Shown here: positions 19,342 to 28,817 of the stretch, piece by piece
How the letters are laid out: every line of letters begins with the position of its first letter
Numbering within the stretch: position 1 is the stretch's first letter
Source: Pyropia haitanensis
Lineage: Eukaryota; Rhodophyta; Bangiophyceae; Bangiales; Bangiaceae
Length of the DNA: 64,000 nt
Reading direction: 5' to 3'
Assembly: GCA_008729055.1 (NCBI GenBank)
Contig: SDUX01000007.1
Coordinates: 2,094,064-2,158,063, forward strand
Made by a program: the position numbers and the translations under genes
Notes under the pieces: generated by a model
Databases searched by the model: none
Told to the model about the DNA's origin: nothing
What the model saw: the letters and a program-made list of their open reading frames with translations, nothing else

Positions 19342-21654
19342 CTATTGCGGGGCAGCCTCGTCACTTGCCGGAACGGCCTCACCATCGGCAGAAGCAGTAG
19401 CGTCAGCGGCACCGGCGGCGACCGACGGGACGTCGGCAGCAGGCGCCTCTGGCGCAGGAGCGTCAGCAGGGGCGGCCGCCTCGCCCGCTGGTGGCGCTTC
19501 CTCGGCCGTCGGCTCTGCCTCTGCTGGTGGCGCCGCCGCCGCTGCAGCTGTTGATGACGCCGCTCCCGCGGCGGTTGGCGTCGGTGCAGCAGCTGGCGCT
19601 GCCGCCGGGGTCTCCGAGGGGGCGTCACTTGGCGAGTCGCCCCTCTCGGCCGCGGCTGCTGCAGCCTCTGCCTCGGCCGCCGCCGCAGCTTCTGCCCTTG
19701 TCCCCGGCTTGGGCGGCGGCGCGCGGCCCGCCTTCTTGGCGTCCCGCATGTCCTTCTCCCACTTGACCATGAGCGCATGGTCCACGTCGTCGGCAAACTC
19801 GCGCAGCATGCGGAAGAGGTCCTCTGCACGCGCCCGTGACGCCTTGTTGCGCTCACCAAAGTGGCCCATCATGGCTTGTTGCTTCTCCATCATGAGGCCA
19901 CGCAGGGAAATGATTTCTTCCCGCACCTTCACGGCCTCGCTCGCAAATGTCTCCATCTCTGACTTGAAGGCCGCCAGCGACGCATCGTCGCCAATGGACT
20001 TAATCTGCTCCGACACGTTCGTCACCGACTCAAGCAAGGCTTGGACGTCCTCCCCAATGGCGTCCAAGGAAAGCATTGCGGACCGGTGCAGCGACGGCAT
20101 GTCATCCAGCGGGAGGATGCCCGGCTGGTCCCGCTCCATGGACGACACAATGTAGTCCAGCAGGGAGCCGCCCTGGGCGTTCTTGACTGTGGACAGCATG
20201 GCAAGCGCCTCCAGCTTGTACCCGTGCGCGCCACCGCGGGCCGTGCCCGAGTTAAGGAAGTTGCCCATCGCCAGCACCGTCTGCAGCGTGCCCGCCAGCT
20301 TAGTCGACGCCATCACCTCTGCCGGGATCATAGCAAACGTGTCCATGTTGCGGATCACCTCCACCGCCTCGTCGTTAAACGTCTTGGCAGAGAGTGCGCA
20401 GAGCACCTTGCTGCGCAGGCCGGCCAGCTCGGACAGTTCCATCATAAACTGGTCGGTTCGATCCACCTGGTCCTTGATACCCGCGTTCTGTCCAAGAAGC
20501 TGCTCCTCCTCGGGCGTCGGGCAAATCAGCAACAGCGCCTGCAGGGTGCCGGCCTCGAGGTCCTTGTACGTCGGCATGCGGATAACGTCCTTGATGTCGT
20601 CCGAGCTCATCTTGAGGTTGGCCAACAGAATGTTGACATTGTGCTTGCGCTTGTGCGGTAGCACCTCTGGCTTGACCTCCTCCTGCGCAGCGCCCAGGCC
20701 GGATGACTCCTGCACGTCCACGCCAAAGAGCGCATCCACCTCCTCCTCATTGATGGGCACCACCTTCTCGTCCAGCGTCGTCCAGATAGTGCCAGGGATG
20801 AGGTTGTTGGGGATCTTGCCCCAATGGAGCGGCTTCTTTTGCCGCCCACGCGCCGTATTGTCCTTGGCTTCCACCTTCCCGGTCGGCAGCCGCGGCGCCG
20901 CGGGCTGGCCGGGGGTGGCGCCGCCAATGCCGGGACCGCCAAAGCCCGGCTCCCCGGGCTTCCCAGACGCCAGCCGCTTGGCCTCATTCTGCCTGGCAGC
21001 CGCCACCGCCGCAGCGGCGCCAGTGAGCTTCCCAGCATCCCCGCCGGCGCCCTTACCGCCAGGGCCGCCGCCGCCGCCACCCGGACCGCCGCCACCGCCG
21101 CCGCCGGGGCCGCTCCCGCCGCCATCTCCGTCGCCACCGCCGCCACCGCCGACGCCGCCACCACCACCTCCACCACCACCGCCACCGCCACCGCCACCAC
21201 CACCGCCGCCGCCACCCCCTCCGCCACCCCCTCCGCCACCCCCACCACCACCGCCGCCGCCGCCACCGCCGCCGTCACCGCCACCCCCTTCCCCGTCGGG
21301 GCCCACGCCAATCCCAAACGCCCCTTCCGCGTACGCTTCCGGGATGGTGACCGTCTCCCCATTGATCGTACTCGCGTCCTTAGCTTTGCCATCCACCCCA
21401 ATCCACGCGGTGATGACGTTGCCATCCTTGTCCACGCCCGCCACGACCTTACGGCGGCGCCCCCGCCCCAGCGGCCCCACCTGTCGCTGCTTGACCGCGT
21501 ACCGCGCGGGGTCGATATAAAAGCCAAACTGGCCCCGCTCGAACCGCACAAACTCGTGGGCCATCGCCTCCAGCCGCTTGAGCACATCGGGGCCAAGACG
21601 CTCCTCCAGCGTCGCCCGTGCGTCAAACTCCCGCGCCTTTGCCCGGCGAGCCAT
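19342..21654 (-). CDS. Formin (FH2 domain) with polyglycine linker
   Basis: A 770-residue protein. Residues about 270-640 form a complete FH2 domain that nucleates and elongates actin filaments: KKPLHWGKI at its start (lasso/knob Trp), NVNILLANLKM, and the signature GNFLNSGTARGGAHGYKLEAL. The N-terminal 1-120 hold a small globular segment (FVRFERGQFGFYIDPARYAV). Residues about 122-200 are almost pure glycine where most formins have the proline-rich FH1 domain that recruits profilin-actin. The tail after 640 is Ala/Glu/Pro-rich. I chose the ATG at 21654 because GCCACCATGG is an ideal context; the frame is open 63 bases further upstream. No GBD/FH3, PTEN or transmembrane segment is present. Confidence 0.9.
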   Translation of the reverse strand: MARRAKAREFDARATLEERLGPDVLKRLEAMAHEFVRFERGQFGFYIDPARYAVKQRQVGPLGRGRRRKVVAGVDKDGNVITAWIGVDGKAKDASTINGETVTIPEAYAEGAFGIGVGPDGEGGGGDGGGGGGGGGGGGGGGGGGGGGGGGGGGGGGGGGGGGGGGGVGGGGGGDGDGGGSGPGGGGGGGPGGGGGGPGGKGAGGDAGKLTGAAAAVAAARQNEAKRLASGKPGEPGFGGPGIGGATPGQPAAPRLPTGKVEAKDNTARGRQKKPLHWGKIPNNLIPGTIWTTLDEKVVPINEEEVDALFGVDVQESSGLGAAQEEVKPEVLPHKRKHNVNILLANLKMSSDDIKDVIRMPTYKDLEAGTLQALLLICPTPEEEQLLGQNAGIKDQVDRTDQFMMELSELAGLRSKVLCALSAKTFNDEAVEVIRNMDTFAMIPAEVMASTKLAGTLQTVLAMGNFLNSGTARGGAHGYKLEALAMLSTVKNAQGGSLLDYIVSSMERDQPGILPLDDMPSLHRSAMLSLDAIGEDVQALLESVTNVSEQIKSIGDDASLAAFKSEMETFASEAVKVREEIISLRGLMMEKQQAMMGHFGERNKASRARAEDLFRMLREFADDVDHALMVKWEKDMRDAKKAGRAPPPKPGTRAEAAAAAEAEAAAAAAERGDSPSDAPSETPAAAPAAAPTPTAAGAASSTAAAAAAPPAEAEPTAEEAPPAGEAAAPADAPAPEAPAADVPSVAAGAADATASADGEAVPASDEAAPQ

Positions 21655-24600
21655 GGTGGCGACCGCCGCCGCAGCGGCACGCAGCCGCTCAGCCCTCGAC
21701 CCGCCGGGTCGGCGCACAGGTCGTCAGACAGCCGGCAGCCGCAAAGGTGCGCCGCGGCGGCGGTCTGCGGCGCCGCGACGGCCACCCCCAGACGGCCACC
21801 CGCGCCGCAGCCGCCGCCGGGCGCGACGGTCCGTACCAGCACAGCGCCGGGTTGGCAGCACCGCCACCCCCCCACCACCGACAGCCACCGCCACCACCGC
21901 CACCCCCCTCCCCCAACCAACCACGCTGCGTGGCTGCAGCGCGAAAAGAACAGAAAAGAAAGAGCGCGACGCCGCGGTGGGCGGGGCGCGACGCCGCAGG
22001 CCGGGTGGGCGGCTCTCAGGGAGAAAGGGAGCAGCAGGGTAGGCCGCACGGGGATCACCACCCCGAATATCTGTTGCGTCCCGCACCGCCCGCCCGGGCG
22101 CCCACTCGCGGCGCGGGCGGGCGGGACGGAGGCGTGGGTAGAAGGGGGTGGTGGTGGTGGTGGGGGGGTGGAGCCCGGCCAGAATGAGGCGTGTCGCGGC
22201 GCCCAGTCCCCCCCAAGCAGGCACGCGCATGGGCGGGGGGGAGCGGGGGCGGGGCAGGCAACGCACACCCTCGTGGCAGCGCTGCTCGTGGCAGGCCGCC
22301 CCACGCACAGCGCGGGGAGCCGCGGGCGGTGGAGAGAGGGCCCCACGCGCGTGGTGCTGACGCAACGCCGCGTCGGCGGGGGGGGGGAGGGGAGGACCCC
22401 CCACCCGACCGCCGTCGGCGCGCGGGGCGGGGGGTAGACCGTGGCGGTGGCGGCGGGCTCGCCCGCCTCCCCCCCCCCATCCAGCTGACTCCCCGGGCAG
22501 GCGCCGACCCCAGCGTACAGACAGGGGCGCGGGAGGAGGGACGGTGGCAGCGACAGCAGGCCCCCTGCCTCCCGCCTCGCTCGCCACCCCCAGGCCCCAT
22601 TCCTGTGCAGCCACCCGTCCGCGACAGCAGCCACCCCTCCCAGAAGGCGCAGACACGGCGCGCGTACAAAAAAAATAGGAGAGGCAAAAAAACTGGAAAA
22701 CAGAACGAGAGCAAGGAACGTCACGACCCCCGTCGCCAGCAGACCCTCCCCAACTCAAGCTCCCCCCCACCCCCCCGGTGGGCCCACAGAGGCACCCTAC
22801 CCCCGGCCCTTGGTCCGGGCGCACCCACCCAGCAGCGATGATAGCGGCACGGCAACGTGGAGCACTGCGACACCGGGGCGGGGGGGGGAGGTCGGCACGG
22901 CGTCCCGCTCCCCGCCGCCGCTCCCGCCCCGCGGCGGCTCATCATCCCCGCATGCCGTGGCCTTGGAATAATCTACACGGCGCAGCCGGGCGGCGCTCCC
23001 GCCCCCTCTGCCAGGACGGGGGCCAGCCGTTGGCCGCCAAATGCACACGCCGTCGCGGGGCGGGAGGAAGAGAGGGGTGAGGGCAGATGAGGGTCGGCAC
23101 GCGCGCCGCCGCCGGCCCGCCCTCGCGAACGCTGCGACGTGTGTAATTTGTCACACCTCGAAGTCTCCGCTACCATAAATTGTTGTGAAATACCATAGTT
23201 ACTGTCTCATTGCGTTGATTGTCAGCCGCAAGCCTTGTGTCCCGCCATCTCGCAGATCTCGTTCCACCGCAACCACCGTGGACAATAACGGCCACTCGAG
23301 CCCGTCTGGGAGCCCACCGCGCCCCCCCCCTCGCCCACACCATCCTTTGGCCCGGTTCTGTGCAAGGAGCTCGCGGGATTGCGCCACCCACCCCCACCCG
23401 TTTTGAAATGCCAGTCGCTCGCTGCCACCCGCCCGCTGCCGTCCACTGGTGGCGGCGCCCACCCCCCTGCCACCTCGTGGCCCACCACCTTGCCACCCGC
23501 ACGCCCCCACTCACGCGACTGTCCCCTCCCCCACCCACCGTGCCGGCCGCGACGCCGCGCCCTGCCAAGCGTCTTTCCGCAGCCCGACACCACCGTCGGC
23601 GACCGGGACGCGCGAGGGCCGCCAGCGCGCCCGCCGCGTGCACTGTCCGTACGTACAGCGGTACTGCCTGCCGGCCGTGCACGCATCCGCGGGGCGGTGC
23701 ACAGCGTGTGCCGCGCCGGGTTCCGCCGCTTGCCAGCGCGCGCACCGCGCGCCTCCTACCCCCCGTCCCCCCCCCCCCCCCGGCTCGCATCCTGCTGTGG
23801 GCCGCGCCGGTCCACGGTTGCTTCTGTAGGAACATTCGTCGAGTCGCTCCCCCACCCCCCCCCCCCCGCCCCTCACCGCTTGCCCGACGCGTAGGGGCTT
23901 ACGCTCCTGACGGGCGGGCTGGACACCCACATCGTATACCTCCCCACACCTGCCCGCCCTTTTTTTGCTGTGGTTGCGTTCGTGATGTGGCAGCGCGCCC
24001 GCGCGGCCGTCAGCGGGCGCGCCTCCACCCGCTGCCGCCCGTGACAGTGGGGGGGAGCGGTGCGAGGGCGTCGCAGCCACCTGGCACGCCCGCTGACGAC
24101 GGTCAGAGGCACCGGACGGAGCGGGGCTGGGGCTGGGCAGACAGCGGCGGCGGCCGAGTGCCCGGCCGCCTGCCCACACCTCCCCCCCCCCCCCCGCCCC
24201 TTTCCTCCGCCCCCCCCCCCCCCCGCCGGCCATCGATGCCGCGGACCCGCGCCGCGCGTGTGCCGGGGCAGGCACAGACACCGGCCGCGGGCGGTGGGGG
24301 CTGTGCGTCTGCTGGGCGGCGACCGCGGCTGCCGCAGTCACCTCCTGCCCCGCCTCTTACGTGAGGGGCGACCGCAGCGGCTTCCGTCTCTAGGTAGGGT
24401 GGCCACACTGGACCTGTCGCCTATCACGGTCCCCCGGTGCCGGCCGCGGCGCTGAGTAAAACTCCGGCGCGGCGGTGACGTCCGAGTGGCGGGACAACAG
24501 GCCACCCGCGTACGCGGTGTGGTTGCCGTCATCACCGCGACCGCCGTCCGCGTCTGCTGCTGGCGTATGCCGGGTCCCCGGCCTGACGTCCCCATTCCCC

Positions 24601-24911
24601 CCCCCTCCATCATCTTCCCATCGTTCGTCATCGCAATCCCCCCCCCGTCGGCATCTGCCCCCCTTCCGTCATCTCCCCCCCTCCTCCCCTCAGCAACGTC
24701 CCACCTGCTCTACTCACCATCATCGGTCGCGGTTGGTCCTCTTCCCCCCCCCCCCGACCTCAACCCACGCCCTCGTCCCACTTCTTTCTCTCTGGTCACC
24801 TTCACGGTCTGCGATTGTCCCCTTCATCACTTCGCCTCACCGCCGCTACCTGCTGCAGCCCCCCCCCCCCCCTCTCCCTGCGTCTTGCGGGCACCACGAC
24901 CTCCCACCACC
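21655..24911. other. 3.3 kb between divergent genes, no gene recognised
   Basis: The region contains the formin promoter (downstream of about 22700 on the minus strand) and presumably that of the 24912 gene. It has long G and C runs and overlapping low-complexity frames. A short Cys-containing frame at 23640-23760 (CPYVQRYC... CTACAAPGSAAC) is the only stretch with protein-like character; it is too short to call. Confidence 0.4.
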
Positions 24912-26155
24912 ATGTCGCTGCTCTTCTCCTCCATCCAAAAGCTCTTCATCCCCCCACCAAACTGCCCCGCCCTCCTCGACGACGCGGGCGCTCCCCCCTC
25001 CCCCCCCCCCTCAAGGCCGTCACCGCCGGCGGCCGCGTCCCACCGGCGGCACTCGGTCTCGTGTGGCTCCCCCCCCGGCGCGGCCGCGTCACGGCGGCTA
25101 CCGCCGTCGCGGTCGCCACCGCATGCAGACCCGCTCGTCGCCCACCGGCGGCACTCGGTGTCGTGTGGCTCCCCGTCACGGGAGCCCGCCGGCCGGCGGC
25201 ACCACGCGGGGCACCCGCCCGCCGACGGCGCGCACCCCCCGCGCCGCGGCGGCGGCGGCGGCGGCAGCGGCAACGGCGGCGGCGGGGCGCCCGGCCGGTG
25301 CCGCCCGTCGTCGTTTTCGCCTGCGCGGCGGCGGCACTCGATGGAGCCGCCGGCGGGCGCCCCGCCGGCCGCCGCCTACGCCCGCGGTGCGGCGGCGGTG
25401 GCGGCGGCGGCGGGGCGGGCTGCCGCGGCGGTGGCATCGCCGCGGATGTCCCCACCGCCGTTGCCACGGGCGCGGCCGTCGCCCGCGGCGGCCGGTGCGG
25501 CCGCCGCCGCCGTCGCCGCCGCCAGCGAGCACCGCGGCGCCAACCCCGTGCCGCCGCCCCGGCCGGCGCACCGGCGTCGGCGACCGCCTGCCGCCGCAGC
25601 GGCCGCGGCCGACGGGGTGGCGGCGGCGGCGGCGGCGGCGGTCGCCGCCGCCGCCGCGGTGCCGCGCGGCTCGCCCCCCCCCGCAGCAGACGAATCGGCG
25701 TCGCCGCCGCCGCGCCCGGCACGGCGGCCGGCGGCCGGCGCGGACGCCGGGCGGGCCGCCCCCCCCCCCCCGACGCGGACGACCTGCGCCGCCGCGTCGC
25801 GGCGCTGACCGCCGCGCTCGCCGCGGAGACGGCCCGCGCGGTGGCGGCTGAGGCGGCCGCCGCCGCCGCCGCGGGGCGGGACAAGGAGAATGGGCGGCGG
25901 CGGGGCCACGGCCGGCCGCCGCCGCCGCCGCCGCCGTCCCCGCCGGCGGGGCCCCTCGCCGGCCGGTGCGTGCCGCAGGCGGCGGCCGCCCGTGGCGCCG
26001 CCGCCGCCGCCGCGCCCAGCCCGTACCGGTACGAGGCGGGCGTGACGCCGCGGCGGGGCATCTACCGGGGGGGGGGGCGGCCGGGCCGGCCGCTCGTCGC
26101 GGTCGATGCGGTGGGCGTGCGGTTTGGGGCGGCCGTCACGACGCTGTGTGAGTGA
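24912..26155 (+). CDS. Hypothetical low-complexity protein with RRHS repeats and coiled coil; frame changes at a C-run
   Basis: I do not recognise the family. The start at 24912 has a strong context (CACCATGT) and gives MSLLFSSIQKLFIPPPNCPA. A Pro/Ser-rich part follows with three RRHS motifs; two share RRHSVSCGSP and one reads RRHSMEPP. RRxS is the type of site used by basophilic kinases. This frame holds until a run of C at about 25759-25770. After it, the protein-like sequence continues in the next frame: a coiled coil beginning DADDLRRRVAALTAALAAET, then GRDKENGRR, then YRYEAGVTPRRGIYRGG, and a stop at 26155. Either an intron lies here or the homopolymer length is wrong or polymorphic. Function unknown. 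Confidence 0.5.
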
Positions 26156-27061
26156 CGCCGCGGGCGGGCGGGCCGCCGCCGGGGGGGTGCCGCCCACTCG
26201 TATTTGGTAGGGGGTCGCCACGCCGCGTCCGCGACGCGTCCCCGTGCAGGCGGCCCGTAAAACACCATGACAAAGAGTCGAGCCGACGCAGAAGACAGAG
26301 TGGGACCGTGTATACGGACCTTGCCGGGGTGCCCCCAGTCCCCCCCCCCCCCCATCCCCCATCCCCGTCCGTTCCGCGAGGGGGGGGACCCTCACGGGCG
26401 CCACCTCGTGCACGAGCCGCCACGGCGGTGGCGCTCACAGGCTGCAGGCGCTGGGAGAGGCCGTCTGCCGGCCCCGTGCGGGGGTTCTGTACGGTCCGTC
26501 TCCCACGCCGCCCCCGGCGTGACCGTCCACGGCCCGCGGGGGTGGCGTCACCAGGTGGAGCAGGGGGCGGAGGCCGAGGGGTCGGTCGCCGCGGCGGGGG
26601 CGGACCGGAAGCCCGTGCGGGCCACAGCTGCCCGGACCGCTGAAGTGCGGCAAGGGGTGGCGGCGGGCGCTCGCGCCCACCACCGCCTGGTGCGCCGTCC
26701 ACCGCCTGGTGCTCGCTGGGCGGCCGTGGCGGCCGCGCCGCTCCACGCACGGTCCGCCATTGGGGGTGGGACCTGTAGAGGCCACCACCGCGGGACGACC
26801 GCCGACCCCGTTCCCCGCCGTTTGCTCCCCCGCCATGCCGCCACACCGCGTCTCCACAGCACGCGCCGCGCCGAGTATCGTGTGGCGGGGGAACACAGCA
26901 CAAACACTGGACGACACACAGCAACGAACACAAAAAAAAAAAAAAAAGGTTGGCCGGGCCCCCCCAGTTGGCTGGAAGACAGCCCCACTTCCCATCGGCG
27001 GAGCCGAAAGACAGCACCCCCCCCCCCCCTCTCCATCCCCACCTCCCCCCTCCCCCCCGAG
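26156..27061. other. Intergenic, no gene recognised
   Basis: Convergent interval between the 24912 gene and NDUFB10. It contains an A-run near 26932-26948 and long C-runs. Minus-strand frames of several hundred codons cross it but are low complexity. Confidence 0.4.
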
Positions 27062-28385
27062 TCATTCCTCCTCTGCCTTCTCCGCTGCCGCGGGTGGCGC
27101 CCCCGGCGCGCGGTGGACAGCCTCGTACTGCTGCACAATCGCCGCGCACTTCTTGCGGTAGTTGACCCCTTCGGCGCGGTAGCACGCCTGGGGTGGGGGG
27201 ACAGTGACGCGGAGGCGGTGGGAGAGGGGCGGGGGGGGGGGGGTGGGGGCGAGAAGAGGGCAGGACCAGAGCGGCCACGCCAGCCGCGCAGTCCCGGGAT
27301 ACCGCGGGAGAGAAACCAGAAGGGAAGAGGAACAAACAAAGAAAAAGAGAAATAAAAACGTCAGTCCCTCCCGCCCGGGGTGGCCCACCAGCCATAGCAG
27401 AACGTGTTGCCGGCACGCACGCCCGCGCTCGCGTCCACGCGCTCGGCCAGCGCGGGAGGACCCGGCACGCACGGCGGCGCGTGCCGGCGGTCCGCGGCAG
27501 CGGCGAGCACGCACAGCGCGGGCCGCGGCCGGCAGCGGTAGCCCCACGCACAACGCCACACCCGCTCCGCCCCCCTCCCCCCCCCCTCTCCCCCCACCCT
27601 TCGCCCCCGCTCACGCATCAAGAAGTCCACATCGCGCCCCCCGCCCAGCGCAGGGTGCGCAGAGCAGGGCACAGCCACCCCCCCCCACCCTCAGCCGCCC
27701 CCGCCGAAAGACTGACCGTACCTTGACCTTTTGGATGAGCTGCCGCTTCACCGCGTCGTGCACCGCCATCTCGTACGCCTTGGCCTCCCGCTGCGCACGC
27801 CCCGTCGGGTCGCCGCCGCCGCCGTCGCCGCCGCACCCACACCCGCCGCCACCACCGCCACGCGCCCACCCACAAGACCGGTCGACCGGGACAGCAAAAG
27901 GGACAAGCGGGCAAGGCGGGGACAGCAAGAAAAAAAAAAACGCAGACAAAAATGACCAGTATGGCTGTCAGGGAGCCGGCTTCCCATAGCGGACAGTCAC
28001 CGTCCGTACGCACACGCACGTACCGGGGAGAATCAGAGCGGGAGGGCCGGCAGCGAGACCAGCACCGGCCGCCGCGGCCACATGGCCCGCGGGCGCGGGC
28101 CATCATGCCCCTATCAACGGACGCGGCCGGCGCGTCGTGTCCAGCGGCCATCCACACAAATAAAAAAAAAAACACGCCGCCCCACATAGGTCAGCGCGCG
28201 CTGCGGAGAAAAAAGGGAGAGAGGAACCGACGCGGTCGCCCCCGTCTGGGGGGGGGTGTCACGCGCGTCGCGTTGCCGCCGCCGCTGCCGTCGCCTCGTC
28301 GCGGGCGTACCTGCTCAAGCCCGGTGAACGCGTCGGGGGCGCGGTACCCCGCTGGCGTTGCGGAAGGCACGTCAGGGGGAGCCAT
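27062..28385 (-). CDS. NDUFB10: NADH dehydrogenase 1 beta subcomplex subunit 10 (PDSW), three exons
   Basis: Exons on the minus strand: 28385-28311, 27790-27722 and 27187-27062, giving 25+23+41 residues. All junctions are phase 0. Donors are GTACGC and GTACGG; acceptors are CAG. Exon 3 carries the signature CYRAEGVNYRKKC followed by VQQYEA. With the exon 2 end (QKVK) this closely matches plant NDUFB10, where the same region reads KVKWCYRVEGVN. The two Cys belong to the CX9C-type pattern of this intermembrane-space subunit of respiratory complex I. Plant homologues have about 106 residues, so 89 is slightly short. The 5' edge of exon 2 is the least certain point: the in-frame residues just upstream (DPTGRAQ) also resemble the plant protein's DP segment. 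Confidence 0.8.
27188..27721 (-). other. NDUFB10 intron 2
   Basis: Starts GTACGG after the AAGGTCAAG of exon 2 and ends in a C-rich tract followed by CAG before exon 3. Length 534. Open frames inside it are not conserved with any family I know. Confidence 0.7.
27791..28310 (-). other. NDUFB10 intron 1
   Basis: Starts GTACGC after the CTTGAGCAG of exon 1 and ends GTGCGCAG. Length 520. It contains T- and C-rich tracts on the coding strand. The acceptor position is provisional. Confidence 0.55.
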
Positions 28386-28796
28386 GATGGAGCAGGGCCA
28401 AGGCGGCGCGGAGACAAGTCAAGGGGAAAGAACGCGGGGATGCAGTGGCAGCGGGCTGGGAAGGGTTGAAAAAGATAGAGGGCGGCGATGCGCGGCGAGG
28501 CGGCGCCCGCGCAAAGCTACCAAATCCGTGGACTCCTGTGCAGCAAATTTTGGCCGGAGTCGGGCGTGTGATGGCTGCATCGGCGTGCAAACCCCCCTCT
28601 ACGGTATCCCACAGGCCGACTTTCCAGGACTGTGCCCTATAGCACCGCTCAGTCGTCCGTATAGGGGCTCCGGAGCACATTTTTTCCACCCATACATGGA
28701 GGGCGTCCTGGTGCTCGTACGAAACATCGATCACATCGTCGGAGGGCGTGCACATCGTTCTCCGCCTCATGAAAGCGCACGAGGACGCGTGCACAG
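28386..28796. other. Upstream region of NDUFB10
   Basis: Presumed promoter and 5' UTR of NDUFB10; composition falls in GC toward 28700. No other gene seen. Confidence 0.4.
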
Positions 28797-28817
28797 TTTT
28801 TTTGGAGAACGGCTGTA
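28797..28817. repeat. Solitary terminus related to the 11248-11389 MITE
   Basis: TTTTTTTGGAGAACGGCTGT followed by A matches the right end of the foldback element (TTTTTTGGAGAAGAGCTGTA) except at a few positions. I find no matching left end nearby, so this is a fragment or a chance similarity. Confidence 0.4.

Noticed and set aside
20183..21520. Plus-strand polyproline frame opposite the formin
   Set aside because: It is the complement of the polyglycine linker; the FH2 domain on the minus strand fixes the coding strand.
23449..23829. Short Cys-containing frame (CPYVQRYC, CTACAAPGSAAC)
   Set aside because: Protein-like but too short, with no signal peptide, start context or splice sites I could defend.
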